Part shown: positions 17,772 to 25,628 of the stretch, in pieces
Numbering within the stretch: position 1 is the stretch's first letter
Layout of the letters: the number at the start of each line of letters is the position of its first letter
Assembly (NCBI RefSeq): GCF_900096585.1
Contig: NZ_FMYH01000005.1
Span: 1-64,000, forward strand
Source: Sanguibacter gelidistatuariae
GTDB lineage: Bacteria > Actinomycetota > Actinomycetes > Actinomycetales > Cellulomonadaceae
Direction: 5' to 3'
Length of the DNA stretch: 64,000 nucleotides
Made by a program: the position numbers and the translations under genes
Notes under the pieces: generated by a model
The model's input: only the letters and a program-made list of their open reading frames with translations
Databases searched by the model: none
Told to the model about the DNA's origin: nothing

Positions 17772-18134
17772 GTGTTCGCGCCCCTGACCTACCTCATCAT
17801 GGCTGCAGCGACCGCTCAGGCGGCCTGGGCGGTCTGGTTTGCGATCAAGGACCGCGCGGTCATCCTCAAGCAGCTCTGGGGCGGCGCCGTCGTCGAGGCG
17901 CTGCTGCTGGTCCAGGTGTTCGTCGCCGCCGGCATGCTCTTGGCAGGTGACCATGACATCGCCGTTGGTGAGTTCTGGGGATATCTCGTGACGGTCCTCA
18001 TCATCTTGCCCTTCGCGGCCGCCTGGGCCTTCGCCGAGCGGACCCGGTGGAGTTCGGTGGTCATGGTGGTCGCGGCGGTCACGGTCGTCTTCCTGGAGTG
18101 GCGACTCGTGCAGATCTGGACCCGGACAGGATGA
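17772..18134 (+). CDS. Small integral membrane protein
   Basis: A 120-residue protein of unknown function with four likely membrane helices: YLIMAAATAQAAWAVWFAI, VVEALLLVQVFVAAGMLLAG, YLVTVLIILPFAAAWAFA and VVMVVAAVTVVFLEWRLVQI. The loops are short and there is no signal peptide cleavage site. The GTG at 17772 was chosen from the promoter spacing. Its stop overlaps the next start (ATGA), so the two membrane proteins are translationally coupled. Both precede pyrD on the same strand. Confidence 0.75.
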   Translation: MFAPLTYLIMAAATAQAAWAVWFAIKDRAVILKQLWGGAVVEALLLVQVFVAAGMLLAGDHDIAVGEFWGYLVTVLIILPFAAAWAFAERTRWSSVVMVVAAVTVVFLEWRLVQIWTRTG

Positions 18135-18601
18135 GCCTCATGAACCCCGCACCGACCGACCCATCATCGATCGACCCGACATCGATCGACCCGACCGTCG
18201 CCCGTCCCACGAACGCCGGTTTCGGACGGCTGCTCGTCCTGGTCTACGCGATCCTCGCCCTCGCGGCGACCGTGCGGGCCCTCTACCAGCTCCTCGCGCA
18301 CGGCGACCAGGCACCGCTGGCCTACGCGTTGTCGCTGCTCGCGGGCGTCGTCTACATCGTCGCGACGATCGCGCTCGCCCGCGGCGGTGGCCGGTGGCGC
18401 ACGGTCGCCTGGGTGGCCTGCTCCTTCGAGCTCGTCGGTGTGCTCACGGTCGGCGTGGCCACGATCGCCGACGCCGACGCCTTCCCCGAGAGCACGGTGT
18501 GGTCTTCCTTCGGCCAGGGCTACGGCTACATCCCGCTCGTCCTGCCGGTCGTCGGCCTCCTCTGGTTGTGGCGCACCCGCGGCCACGACGGCCCCGCCTA
18601 G
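18131..18601 (+). CDS. Small integral membrane protein, coupled to 17772 gene
   Basis: A 156-residue membrane protein of unknown function. A soluble N-terminal tail contains the duplicated DPTSIDPT motif. It is followed by four hydrophobic segments: LLVLVYAILALAATVRALY, LSLLAGVVYIVATIALA, VACSFELVGVLTVGVATIA and PLVLPVVGLLWLW. The ATG overlaps the previous stop codon by ATGA. Partner and function cannot be told; coupling suggests the two proteins act together. Confidence 0.75.
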   Translation: MSLMNPAPTDPSSIDPTSIDPTVARPTNAGFGRLLVLVYAILALAATVRALYQLLAHGDQAPLAYALSLLAGVVYIVATIALARGGGRWRTVAWVACSFELVGVLTVGVATIADADAFPESTVWSSFGQGYGYIPLVLPVVGLLWLWRTRGHDGPA

Positions 18602-18670
18602 GTGCCGTCGACCTCTTTCGTGATCTCCCGAGTCTGATCCGCTTGTGTACCCAAGGAGCCCGGCACTCTC

Positions 18671-19699
18671 ATGATCTACCGCTTCGTCTTCACCACGTTC
18701 TTCGCCCGGATGGACCCGGAGAAGGCGCACACCCTGGTCTTCAAGCTGATCGCCGCGGTCGGCCGGGTCCCGGTGCTGAACGGCATCATCCAGGGCGCGC
18801 TCGCGCCCTACCTGCGCGACGGCGGCGTCACGGTCTTCGGCCGTAGGGTCCCGGCGCCCTTCGGCCTGGCGGGCGGCTTCGACAAGAACGCCGAGGCGAT
18901 CCGTGGTCTGACGATGATGGGCTTCGGGTTCATCGAGATCGGGACAGTGACCGCCCACGCCCAGCCGGGCAACGACAAGCCCCGGATGTGGCGCGAGATC
19001 CCGATCGGCGGGGTCCGCAACCGGATGGGCTTCAACAACGAGGGCGCTGCGGCGGCAGCCGAGCGGCTGCGCGACCTGCGTTCGACAAAGTCGGGCCGGG
19101 CGGTCTTCGTCGGGGCGAACATCGGCAAGACGAAGGTCACCCCCGCAGCCGAGGCCGCCGGTGACTACGCGACGAGCGCGAGCCTGCTCGCGCCGTGGGC
19201 CGACTACCTCGTGGTCAACGTGTCCTCCCCGAACACCCCGGGGCTGCGAGACCTGCAGTCCGTGGACGCGCTCCGCCCGATTCTCGTAGCGGTCCGCGAG
19301 GCAGCCGACCGCGCGACCGAGGCAGCGGGTCGGCCCCGACTCCCGCTCCTGGTCAAGATCGCCCCCGACCTTGCCGACGACGACGTCGACGCGGTCGCCG
19401 ACCTCGCCCTCGAGCTGGGGCTGGACGGCGTGGTCGCGGTGAACACGACGATCAACCACGACCTAGGCGAGGGCGGGCTCTCCGGTCGTCCGCTGCTGCC
19501 GCGCGGCCTGGCCGTCGTGCGCCGCCTGCGCGCGCGGCTGGGGGAGGACCCTGTGATCATCGGAGTCGGTGGCATCACGACACCCGCCGACGCCCGTGCC
19601 TACCTCGACGCCGGTGCGAACCTCACCCAGGGGTACACCGCATTCATCTACGAGGGGCCGTTCTGGGCCGCTCGGATCAACAAGGAGCTCGCCCGATGA
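18671..19699 (+). CDS. pyrD: Dihydroorotate dehydrogenase (quinone), class 2
   Basis: It oxidises dihydroorotate to orotate in pyrimidine synthesis and passes electrons to the quinone pool at the membrane. The N-terminal amphipathic segment (MIYRFVFTTFFARMDPEKAH) marks the membrane-bound class 2 form. FMN and substrate motifs are FGLAGGFDKNAEAI, RNRMGFNNEG and VVNVSSPNTPGLRDLQ (catalytic Ser). At 342 residues it is full length. An AAGGAG lies 12 bases upstream, slightly far. The stop overlaps the start of a 71-residue gene by ATGA. Confidence 0.97.
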   Translation: MIYRFVFTTFFARMDPEKAHTLVFKLIAAVGRVPVLNGIIQGALAPYLRDGGVTVFGRRVPAPFGLAGGFDKNAEAIRGLTMMGFGFIEIGTVTAHAQPGNDKPRMWREIPIGGVRNRMGFNNEGAAAAAERLRDLRSTKSGRAVFVGANIGKTKVTPAAEAAGDYATSASLLAPWADYLVVNVSSPNTPGLRDLQSVDALRPILVAVREAADRATEAAGRPRLPLLVKIAPDLADDDVDAVADLALELGLDGVVAVNTTINHDLGEGGLSGRPLLPRGLAVVRRLRARLGEDPVIIGVGGITTPADARAYLDAGANLTQGYTAFIYEGPFWAARINKELAR

Positions 19700-19911
19700 T
19701 CCCTCCCCAGTGGTTGTGGGAGTTCCGCGATGTGACCGGGACCGTCTTGCCCGAGCCGACGAGCCCCGTCTTCACCAACCAGTACGACGCCGAGCAGTGG
19801 CTCGGACAGACCTGGCGCGAACTGGCCGCGGCGGGCGTGGCGGACGCCGTCGTCCTGCACTCCGGGGTGCCGGCCGCGCCGGCGGTGCAGCTCTCGACCA
19901 CGCTGGCCTGA
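19696..19911 (+). CDS. Small hypothetical protein coupled to pyrD
   Basis: A 71-residue protein beginning MIPPQWLWEFRDVTG and rich in Trp in its first half. The middle (NQYDAEQWLGQTWRELAAAG) reads as a helix and the end (ADAVVLHSGVPAAP) as a strand. I do not recognise the family. AAGGAG (19682-19687) lies eight bases before the ATG, inside the end of pyrD, and the ATG overlaps the pyrD stop. The conserved-looking translation signals argue for a real gene. A perfect palindrome terminator follows. Confidence 0.75.
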   Translation: MIPPQWLWEFRDVTGTVLPEPTSPVFTNQYDAEQWLGQTWRELAAAGVADAVVLHSGVPAAPAVQLSTTLA

Positions 19912-19951
19912 TCGAGGAACCGGCGTCGACTCCTCCTCCGCAGCACGGAAC

Positions 19952-19995
19952 ACAGACGAGGCCTCCAGGACACGTGTCCTGGAGGCCTCGTCTGT
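19952..19995. terminator. 44-nt perfect palindrome, bidirectional terminator
   Basis: A perfect 22-bp inverted repeat centred on CACGTG lies between the convergent pyrD operon and the aldo/keto reductase gene. Confidence 0.85.
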
Positions 19996-20012
19996 TCGCG
20001 GAAGGTGCCAGA

Positions 20013-21026
20013 TCAGACCGCGCGCGACGCCGGGGCGCCCTCGGCTGTCTTGGCCGGGTCGCGCTCGACGACGCCACCGAGGATCGTGTCGATCCGCGCG
20101 AGCAGCTCGGCGGGGATCACGACGCCGGAGGCCTTGACGTTCTCGGCGACCTGCTCGGGGCGCGAGGCCCCGATGAGCGCCGCGGCGACGTTCTTGTTCT
20201 GCAGGACCCAGGCGACCGCGAGCTGGGCGAGGGACAGGCCCAGCTCGTCCGCGACGGGGGTGAGCTGCTGGACCCGCTCGAGCACGTCGTCGTGCATGAA
20301 GCGCTTGATGAAGTTCGCGCCGCCCTTGGAGTCGGTCGCGCGCGAGCCCTCGGGCAGCGGCGCGCCGGGCTTGTACTTGCCGGTGAGCACACCCTGGGCG
20401 ACCGGCGACCAGACGATCTGGGAGATACCGAGCTCGGCCGAGGCCGGGACGACCTCGTCCTCGATGACGCGCCACAGCATGGAGTACTGCGGCTGAGAGG
20501 AGACGAGCTGGAAGCCGAGCTCCTTGGACAGGGCGTGCCCGGCCCGGATCTGCTCGGCCGTCCACTCGCTCACGCCGATGTAGAGGGCCTTGCCCTGGCG
20601 CACGATGTCGGCGAAGGCCTGCATCGTCTCCTCGAGCGGCGTCTCGGTGTCGTAGCGGTGCGCCTGGTACAGGTCGACGTAGTCGGTGCCCAAGCGGGTG
20701 AGGGAGCCGTTGATGGACTCCATGATGTGCTTGCGGGACAGGCCCGTGTCGTTGGGGCCGCCCGGGCCGGTGGGCCAGTAGACCTTCGTGAAGATCTCCA
20801 AGCTCGCGCGACGCTGCCCCTTGAGGGCGTCCCCGAGGACCTGCTCGGCCTTCGTGTTTGCGTAGACGTCCGCGGTGTCGAAGCTCGTGATGCCCGCGTC
20901 GAGGGCGGCGTGCACGCACTTCGTCGCGGTCTCGTTCTCGACCTGCGAGCCGTGCGTGAGCCAGTTGCCGTAGGTGATCTCAGAGATCTTCAGACCAGAG
21001 TTGCCAAGGTATCGATAATTGACCAT
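20013..21026 (-). CDS. Aldo/keto reductase (Kv-beta/YghZ-like)
   Basis: A 337-residue NADPH-dependent carbonyl reductase of TIM-barrel fold. The catalytic tetrad is visible: Asp and Tyr in SFDTADVYANTKAEQVLG, Lys in LEIFTKVYWP and His in YQAHRYDTETP. The cofactor region WVLQNKNVAAALIGASRPEQ near the C-terminus is typical of the Kv-beta-like group. The N-terminus VNYRYLGNSGLKISEITYG matches that group closely. The substrate is unknown. The start has TAGTGT six bases upstream and no Shine-Dalgarno sequence. Confidence 0.93.
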   Translation of the reverse strand: MVNYRYLGNSGLKISEITYGNWLTHGSQVENETATKCVHAALDAGITSFDTADVYANTKAEQVLGDALKGQRRASLEIFTKVYWPTGPGGPNDTGLSRKHIMESINGSLTRLGTDYVDLYQAHRYDTETPLEETMQAFADIVRQGKALYIGVSEWTAEQIRAGHALSKELGFQLVSSQPQYSMLWRVIEDEVVPASAELGISQIVWSPVAQGVLTGKYKPGAPLPEGSRATDSKGGANFIKRFMHDDVLERVQQLTPVADELGLSLAQLAVAWVLQNKNVAAALIGASRPEQVAENVKASGVVIPAELLARIDTILGGVVERDPAKTAEGAPASRAV

Positions 21027-21032
21027 TGGACA

Positions 21033-21038
21033 ACACTA
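21033..21038 (-). promoter_or_regulatory. Predicted -10 (TAGTGT) of aldo/keto reductase
   Basis: TAGTGT on the minus strand ends six bases before the ATG at 21026. Confidence 0.5.
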
Positions 21039-21046
21039 GCCGTGTG

Positions 21047-21646
21047 TCAGGACGGATACTCCCCGTGCTTGACCATCGGCTTGGGCAGGCGGGCCCGGCG
21101 GATCTGGAAGGCACGCATGACCGCGTACATCATCGTCCCGCGGACGACTGCGTCGGCGCCGAACTTTGCCACGAGGCGCTTCTTGAGCATCCGCCACATG
21201 ATCGCGGAGTCGACGATCGCCACGAGGACCACGACGTAGACCGCGAGGATGGCCAGCACCGCGAGACCGGGTGCCTTGCTGGAGACGAAGGTCAGCACGA
21301 GGAAGGCAGCCGCGATGAAGAGGAAGTACTCGGCGACGTTGCGCCGGGCGTCGACGTAGTTGCGGATGTAGCGGCGTAGCTGTCCGCGGTCGCGCGGGGG
21401 AAGATTCTTCTCGTCACCGGACTTCATCGCCTGGTACTCGAGGTCGCGGGACTCGCGCTGCTTGGAGCGGGCGGCCTTCGCGGCGGCGCGGCGGTCGTCC
21501 GGGACCAGCGGGCGCTTGTTCGCAGCCTCGGAGACCTTCCGCTTGGGCGTCGGGCGCCCCTTGCTTCCGGGCTGCTCGATCTCAGCAGCAGCAGTGACCG
21601 GGTCGACTGCGGATGCGACGTCTGAGGACTTCTTCCGTGAGAACAC
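21047..21646 (-). CDS. DUF3043 membrane protein
   Basis: A 199-residue actinobacterial protein of unknown function. A basic N-terminal region (KGRPTPKRKVSEAANKRPLV, then DRRAAAKAARSKQRESRDLE) looks like a nucleic-acid or lipid-binding tail. The conserved core is GDEKNLPPRDRGQLRRYIRN followed by two membrane helices (AEYFLFIAAAFLVLTFV and LAVLAILAVYVVVLVAIVD) and a basic end. The GTG at 21644-21646 has TAGCAT six bases upstream. It is divergent from the dipeptidase across 53 bases, so both promoters overlap. Confidence 0.85.
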   Translation of the reverse strand: MFSRKKSSDVASAVDPVTAAAEIEQPGSKGRPTPKRKVSEAANKRPLVPDDRRAAAKAARSKQRESRDLEYQAMKSGDEKNLPPRDRGQLRRYIRNYVDARRNVAEYFLFIAAAFLVLTFVSSKAPGLAVLAILAVYVVVLVAIVDSAIMWRMLKKRLVAKFGADAVVRGTMMYAVMRAFQIRRARLPKPMVKHGEYPS

Positions 21647-21652
21647 ATGCCC

Positions 21653-21658
21653 ATGCTA
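21653..21658 (-). promoter_or_regulatory. Predicted -10 (TAGCAT) of DUF3043 gene
   Basis: The minus-strand TAGCAT lies six bases before the GTG at 21646. The opposing -10 at 21688 is only 30 bases away. Confidence 0.6.
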
Positions 21659-21687
21659 GTGGACTGCGAAGGGGCCCAAGAGCGCGA

Positions 21688-21693
21688 TACGGT
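21688..21693 (+). promoter_or_regulatory. Predicted -10 (TACGGT) of dipeptidase gene
   Basis: TACGGT ends six bases before the ATG at 21700, giving a leaderless transcript facing away from DUF3043. Confidence 0.55.
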
Positions 21694-21699
21694 GCTGGG

Positions 21700-23046
21700 A
21701 TGAGCGATCCTCTCAACCTCCGTGCCCGTGTCAGCCAGCTCTTCCCCGCGCTGCGGGAGGACCTGGAGGCACTTGTCCGTATTCCCAGCGTCTCCGCGCC
21801 CGCCTTCGACCAGTCCCACGTCGCGGCGAGCGCCGAGGCCGTCGCCGAGCTGCTGCGCGGCGCAGGTCTCGACGACGTCCAGATTCTCACCGCCGGCGGC
21901 AGCCGTCCCGCGGTGATCGCCCGGCGCGCGGCGCCCGAGGGCGGACCGACCGTGCTGCTCTACGCCCACCATGACGTCCAGCCGCCCGGGAACCGGACCG
22001 ACTGGGAGAGCGACCCCTTCATCCCGACCGAGCGTGAAGGGCGCCTCTACGGGCGCGGCGCGGCCGACGACAAGGCCGGGATCATCGCCCACCTGGGTGC
22101 GCTACGGACGCTGGGGGAGGACCTGGCCGTGGGGGTCACAGTCTTCGTCGAGGGGGAAGAGGAGATCGGCTCGCCGTTCTTCGTCGAGTTCCTCACCGCC
22201 CACGCCGCGCTGCTGCGCGCTGACGTCATCGTCGTGGCCGACTCCGCCAACTGGAAGGTCGGCGTCCCCGGCCTGACCACGTCGCTGCGCGGGTTGGTGG
22301 ACTGCGAGGTCGAGCTCACGACGGCTTCCCACGCGATCCACTCGGGCATGTTCGGCGGCCCCGTCCTGGACGCGATCACCCTGCTCTCCCGGCTCGTGGC
22401 CACCCTGCACGACGACGCAGGGAACGTCGCGGTCGCGGGTCTGGCCCATGCACCGGACCCCACGGTCGACTACGACGAGGCAGACTTCCGGGCCGACTCC
22501 GGGGTCCTGGACTCCGTCACCCTCGCCGGCACCGGGCCGATCTCGGCGCGCCTGTGGACCCGCCCGGCCCTGTCCGTCATCGGCTTCGACGCCCCGAGCG
22601 TCGCCCTGTCCTCGAACACGATCATTCCGAAGGCCACCGCCAAGCTTTCGCTGCGGATCGCCGCCGGTCAGGACCCGGCCGCCGCGCTGGCCGCGCTGCG
22701 CGCGCACCTGGAGTCCCACGCGCCCTTCGGCGCGCAGGTCGTCGTGCGCGACGGCGAGCTGGGTCGTTCTTTCCAGGCGCCGGTCGACTCCGCCGCCATG
22801 CGGGCGGCCCGGGCGGCCTTCGAGCAGGCATGGGGGACGCCCCCGGTCGACATCGGCCTCGGCGGGTCGATCCCCTTCATCGCGGACCTGCTCGAGGTGT
22901 TCCCCGACGCAGCGATCCTCGTCACCGGGGTCGAAGACCCCGACTCGCGGGCGCACGGCGCGAACGAGTCCGTGCACCTCGGCGAGCTCGAGAAGGTCGT
23001 CCTGGCTGAGGCGCTGCTGCTCGCCGCGCTGGCCGAGCAGGGCTGA
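21700..23046 (+). CDS. M20-family dipeptidase
   Basis: A 448-residue di-zinc peptidase. Metal ligands are seen in LLYAHHDVQPPG (His, Asp), YGRGAADDKAG (bridging Asp), EGEEEIGSPFF (catalytic Glu and metal Glu) and near the C-terminus AHGANESVHLGEL (His). A dimerisation lid lies between residues of about 200 and 320. The family splits dipeptides or Xaa-His peptides in the cytosol; exact specificity is unknown. The ATG at 21700 is chosen because of the leaderless -10 and because homologues begin close to the RIPSVSAP segment. Confidence 0.92.
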   Translation: MSDPLNLRARVSQLFPALREDLEALVRIPSVSAPAFDQSHVAASAEAVAELLRGAGLDDVQILTAGGSRPAVIARRAAPEGGPTVLLYAHHDVQPPGNRTDWESDPFIPTEREGRLYGRGAADDKAGIIAHLGALRTLGEDLAVGVTVFVEGEEEIGSPFFVEFLTAHAALLRADVIVVADSANWKVGVPGLTTSLRGLVDCEVELTTASHAIHSGMFGGPVLDAITLLSRLVATLHDDAGNVAVAGLAHAPDPTVDYDEADFRADSGVLDSVTLAGTGPISARLWTRPALSVIGFDAPSVALSSNTIIPKATAKLSLRIAAGQDPAAALAALRAHLESHAPFGAQVVVRDGELGRSFQAPVDSAAMRAARAAFEQAWGTPPVDIGLGGSIPFIADLLEVFPDAAILVTGVEDPDSRAHGANESVHLGELEKVVLAEALLLAALAEQG

Positions 23047-23052
23047 AAAGCG

Positions 23053-23580
23053 CTAGTCGCGGTGCGCGACGTCGACCGCGCGCGCCCACGCCGCGACGTC
23101 GTCGGGCAGGGTGGGGCTCGTGACGTGGCCGCCCAGCAGGGCAGCCACGTCCGGGGCAGGGATCCGGGACCCGTCCTTGGCCAGGAACCGGCCCGCTACC
23201 AGGCCGCGGGCGGACAGCTGCCCACGGCTCGTGACGACCTGCTCGAGGTAGACGATCCGCGGATCCCAGCCCAGCACCCGGCTGGTCACCTCGACGGGCT
23301 GGAACAGGGTCAGGGACCGTTTGTACGTCACGGTCGAGGCCGCCACCACGGGGTACCAGCCGCGCTCGGCCAGCGGCTTCGAGCCGCCGCAGTCGGCGAT
23401 CAGGTTGCTGCGGCCGGAGTCCATGAGGTTGAGGTACACAGCGTTGTTCATGTGCAGATAGATGTCGAGGTCGCCCGGACGGACGCGGGTCCGGGTCACC
23501 GACGGATCGAGGATCGTCTGCCCAGGGATCGGACCGCGGGGACGGAACGTGGCGAGCGCAAGCTGGATCTGACGAGTCAC
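23053..23580 (-). CDS. Acyl-CoA thioesterase-like hotdog protein
   Basis: A 175-residue protein with the single hotdog fold. The segment RVRPGDLDIYLHMNNAVYLN with LMDSGR is the signature of the THEM6-like thioesterase group, with Asp/His at the active region. RGWYPVVAASTVTYKRSLTL and TSRVLGWDPRIVYLEQVVTS follow as core strands. It probably hydrolyses acyl-CoA; the chain length is unknown. The GTG at 23578-23580 has TAACGT six bases upstream. Its 3' end is six bases from the convergent dipeptidase stop, with no terminator between. Confidence 0.85.
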   Translation of the reverse strand: MTRQIQLALATFRPRGPIPGQTILDPSVTRTRVRPGDLDIYLHMNNAVYLNLMDSGRSNLIADCGGSKPLAERGWYPVVAASTVTYKRSLTLFQPVEVTSRVLGWDPRIVYLEQVVTSRGQLSARGLVAGRFLAKDGSRIPAPDVAALLGGHVTSPTLPDDVAAWARAVDVAHRD

Positions 23581-23586
23581 CGCCTC

Positions 23587-23592
23587 ACGTTA
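23587..23592 (-). promoter_or_regulatory. Predicted -10 (TAACGT) of thioesterase gene
   Basis: The minus-strand TAACGT lies six bases before the GTG at 23580. Confidence 0.5.
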
Positions 23593-23654
23593 CTACGGGT
23601 AGCTCCGGTGCCCTGGACGGCCAGCGCGGCTCACCACATGCGTCACCAAGAACC

Positions 23655-24254
23655 TCACCAGGACGGCACGGGCTGGTAGTCCAGGGCGCGGGCCGTCTGA
23701 TCCGCGACCGCCCGGCTGTCGAGGCGGGCGACGAGGCGCAGCGCGGCGTCGAGGCCCGCGACCGACCCCGCAGTCGTGATGATGTCCCCGTCGTCGACGA
23801 AGCGTGCGCGGGTGTCGACCAGCGCGCTCGGCTCGGTCGTGGCGAGCAGGTCGATGCTGCCCGGGTGGGTCGTGCACGGGCGACCGGCGAGCAGACCTGC
23901 CGCGGCGAGGACCAGAGCCCCGGTCGACACGCCGACCATGAGCGGCACGCTCGCGCGCTGGTCGCGGACCCAGGAGAGGTGCTTCGAGTTGCTCATCCGG
24001 GCCTGGGCGCCGGGTCCGCCGGGATAGATGAGCACGTGGAGCGGGCCGGTGTCGCCACCAGCCACGTCGGGGACCATGAGCAGGCCGCCGGCCAGGCGGA
24101 CCCCGGCCCCGTCGTCGGAGAACGTCACCACGTCCGGCCGTGAGGCGGCAGACTCTGCCCAGCGGGTGAGGACCGTGTACGGGCCGATCAGGTCCAGCTC
24201 GTCAGCACCGTCGAAGACGTACAGGCCAAGGCGGAGCGGCCGTGCCGTGCTCAC
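23655..24254 (-). CDS. DJ-1/PfpI-like protein with Ser in place of nucleophile Cys
   Basis: A 199-residue protein of the DJ-1/PfpI glutamine-amidotransferase-like fold. The start region LRLGLYVFDGADELDLIGPY and the strand HVLIYPGGPGAQ are typical. The nucleophile elbow reads MVGVSTGALVLAAAGLL, where relatives have a Cys (VCTGA); here it is Ser. The following GRPCTTHPGSIDLL keeps the conserved TTH. It may therefore bind a ligand without classic thiol chemistry. The start is the GTG at 24252-24254, preceded by GGGAGG at about five bases; the longer frame has no such signal. It lies downstream of nadA on the same strand. Confidence 0.85.
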   Translation of the reverse strand: MSTARPLRLGLYVFDGADELDLIGPYTVLTRWAESAASRPDVVTFSDDGAGVRLAGGLLMVPDVAGGDTGPLHVLIYPGGPGAQARMSNSKHLSWVRDQRASVPLMVGVSTGALVLAAAGLLAGRPCTTHPGSIDLLATTEPSALVDTRARFVDDGDIITTAGSVAGLDAALRLVARLDSRAVADQTARALDYQPVPSW

Positions 24255-24330
24255 GAGGACCTCCCGAATCACGCATCCACGGGCGGGTCACGCCGACGGC
24301 GGACCGACCCGAATGCTCCCAACGTACCGC

Positions 24331-25533
24331 TCAGAGCCCGGGGAGCGCGAGCATCTGGTCGAGGGCGACCCGCGCCCATTGGGCGTCGTCGCGGTCCACG
24401 ACGATCTGGTTAGTTGTCCGTCCGGCCACGAGGGACTCCATGATCCAGACCAGGTGCGGCAGGTCGATCCGGTTCATGGTCGAGCAGAAGCACACCGTCG
24501 AGTCGAGGTAGTGCACGTTCTTGTCCGGGTGCGCCGCGGCGACCCGGCGGACGAGGTTGAGCTCGGTCCCGATCGCCCACGAGGACCCCGGCTCGGCGGC
24601 GTTGAGCATGGTGATGATGTACTCGGTCGACCCGACGAAGTCGGCCGCCTCGACGACCTCGTTCTTGCACTCGGGGTGCACCAGGACGTTGATCCCCGGG
24701 ACGGCGGCCCGGATGTCGGTGACGTTGCGCTCGGAGAAGCGTCCGTGGACCGAGCAGTGCCCGCGCCACAGGATCATCCGGGCGTTCCTCAGCTCCTCGG
24801 TGGTCAGGCCGCCGCCGGGCTTGCGCGGGTCGAAGACGACGCAGTCCGCCGCGGTGAAGCCAAGCTTGATCATCGCGGTGTTGCGCCCCAGGTGCTGGTC
24901 GGGCATGAACAGGACCTTGCCGGTCCCGTCGACCCCGCCGACCTGGTCGAAGGCCCACCGCAGGGCCACCTCGGCGTTGGAGGAGGTGCACACGGTCCCG
25001 GCGTGACGCCCCGTGAACGCCTTGATCGCGGCCGTGGAGTTCATGTACGTGACCGGGAGGGTCACGTCGGCGATCCCGGCGTCGGTGAGCACGTCCCAGC
25101 ACTCCTCGACCTGGTTGATCGCGGCCATGTCCGCCATCGAGCAGCCGGCCGCGAGGTCGGGGAGGATGACCTGCTGGGCGTCGGAGGTGAGGATGTCGGC
25201 GCTCTCGGCCATGAAGTGCACACCGCAGAAGATGATGAACTCGGCCTCGGGCCGGGCGGCGGCCTCGCGCGCGAGCTTGAAGGAGTCGCCCGTGACGTCG
25301 GCGAAGTCGATGACCTCGTCGCGCTGGTAGTGGTGACCGAGGATGAACGCACGGTCACCCAGGGCGGCGCGCGCCACCCGGGCCCGGGCGACCAGATCGG
25401 GATCGCTCGCGGCGGGCAGGTCGCCCGTGCACTCCACGCCACGCTCAGAGGACAGGTCTTTGTTCTGTCCCAGGAGCAGCAGCGCCGGTGAGGCGGACGG
25501 TTCGGTGAAGGACGAGTTCAACAGTGTGCTCAC
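24331..25533 (-). CDS. nadA: Quinolinate synthase A
   Basis: NadA condenses iminoaspartate with dihydroxyacetone phosphate to quinolinate, in de novo NAD synthesis. The 400-residue protein has the three cluster cysteines in AAGCSMADMAA, LVHPECKNEVVE and STVCFCSTMNR. HHYQRDEVIDFAD marks the first substrate domain. The GTG at 25531-25533 gives the expected length; the longer frame adds an unlikely Arg-rich tail. nadB and nadC, usual partners in actinomycete operons, are not present in this window. Confidence 0.95.
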   Translation of the reverse strand: MSTLLNSSFTEPSASPALLLLGQNKDLSSERGVECTGDLPAASDPDLVARARVARAALGDRAFILGHHYQRDEVIDFADVTGDSFKLAREAAARPEAEFIIFCGVHFMAESADILTSDAQQVILPDLAAGCSMADMAAINQVEECWDVLTDAGIADVTLPVTYMNSTAAIKAFTGRHAGTVCTSSNAEVALRWAFDQVGGVDGTGKVLFMPDQHLGRNTAMIKLGFTAADCVVFDPRKPGGGLTTEELRNARMILWRGHCSVHGRFSERNVTDIRAAVPGINVLVHPECKNEVVEAADFVGSTEYIITMLNAAEPGSSWAIGTELNLVRRVAAAHPDKNVHYLDSTVCFCSTMNRIDLPHLVWIMESLVAGRTTNQIVVDRDDAQWARVALDQMLALPGL

Positions 25534-25628
25534 GGGGCCAATCGTCTCACAGGGCCAGCTCCGGCGGCTGGGGCTTCCGCCGCGTCGGAGTGGCCCGCGG
25601 CGAGCTGCCGGTAGGTGAAGATGGGTCC

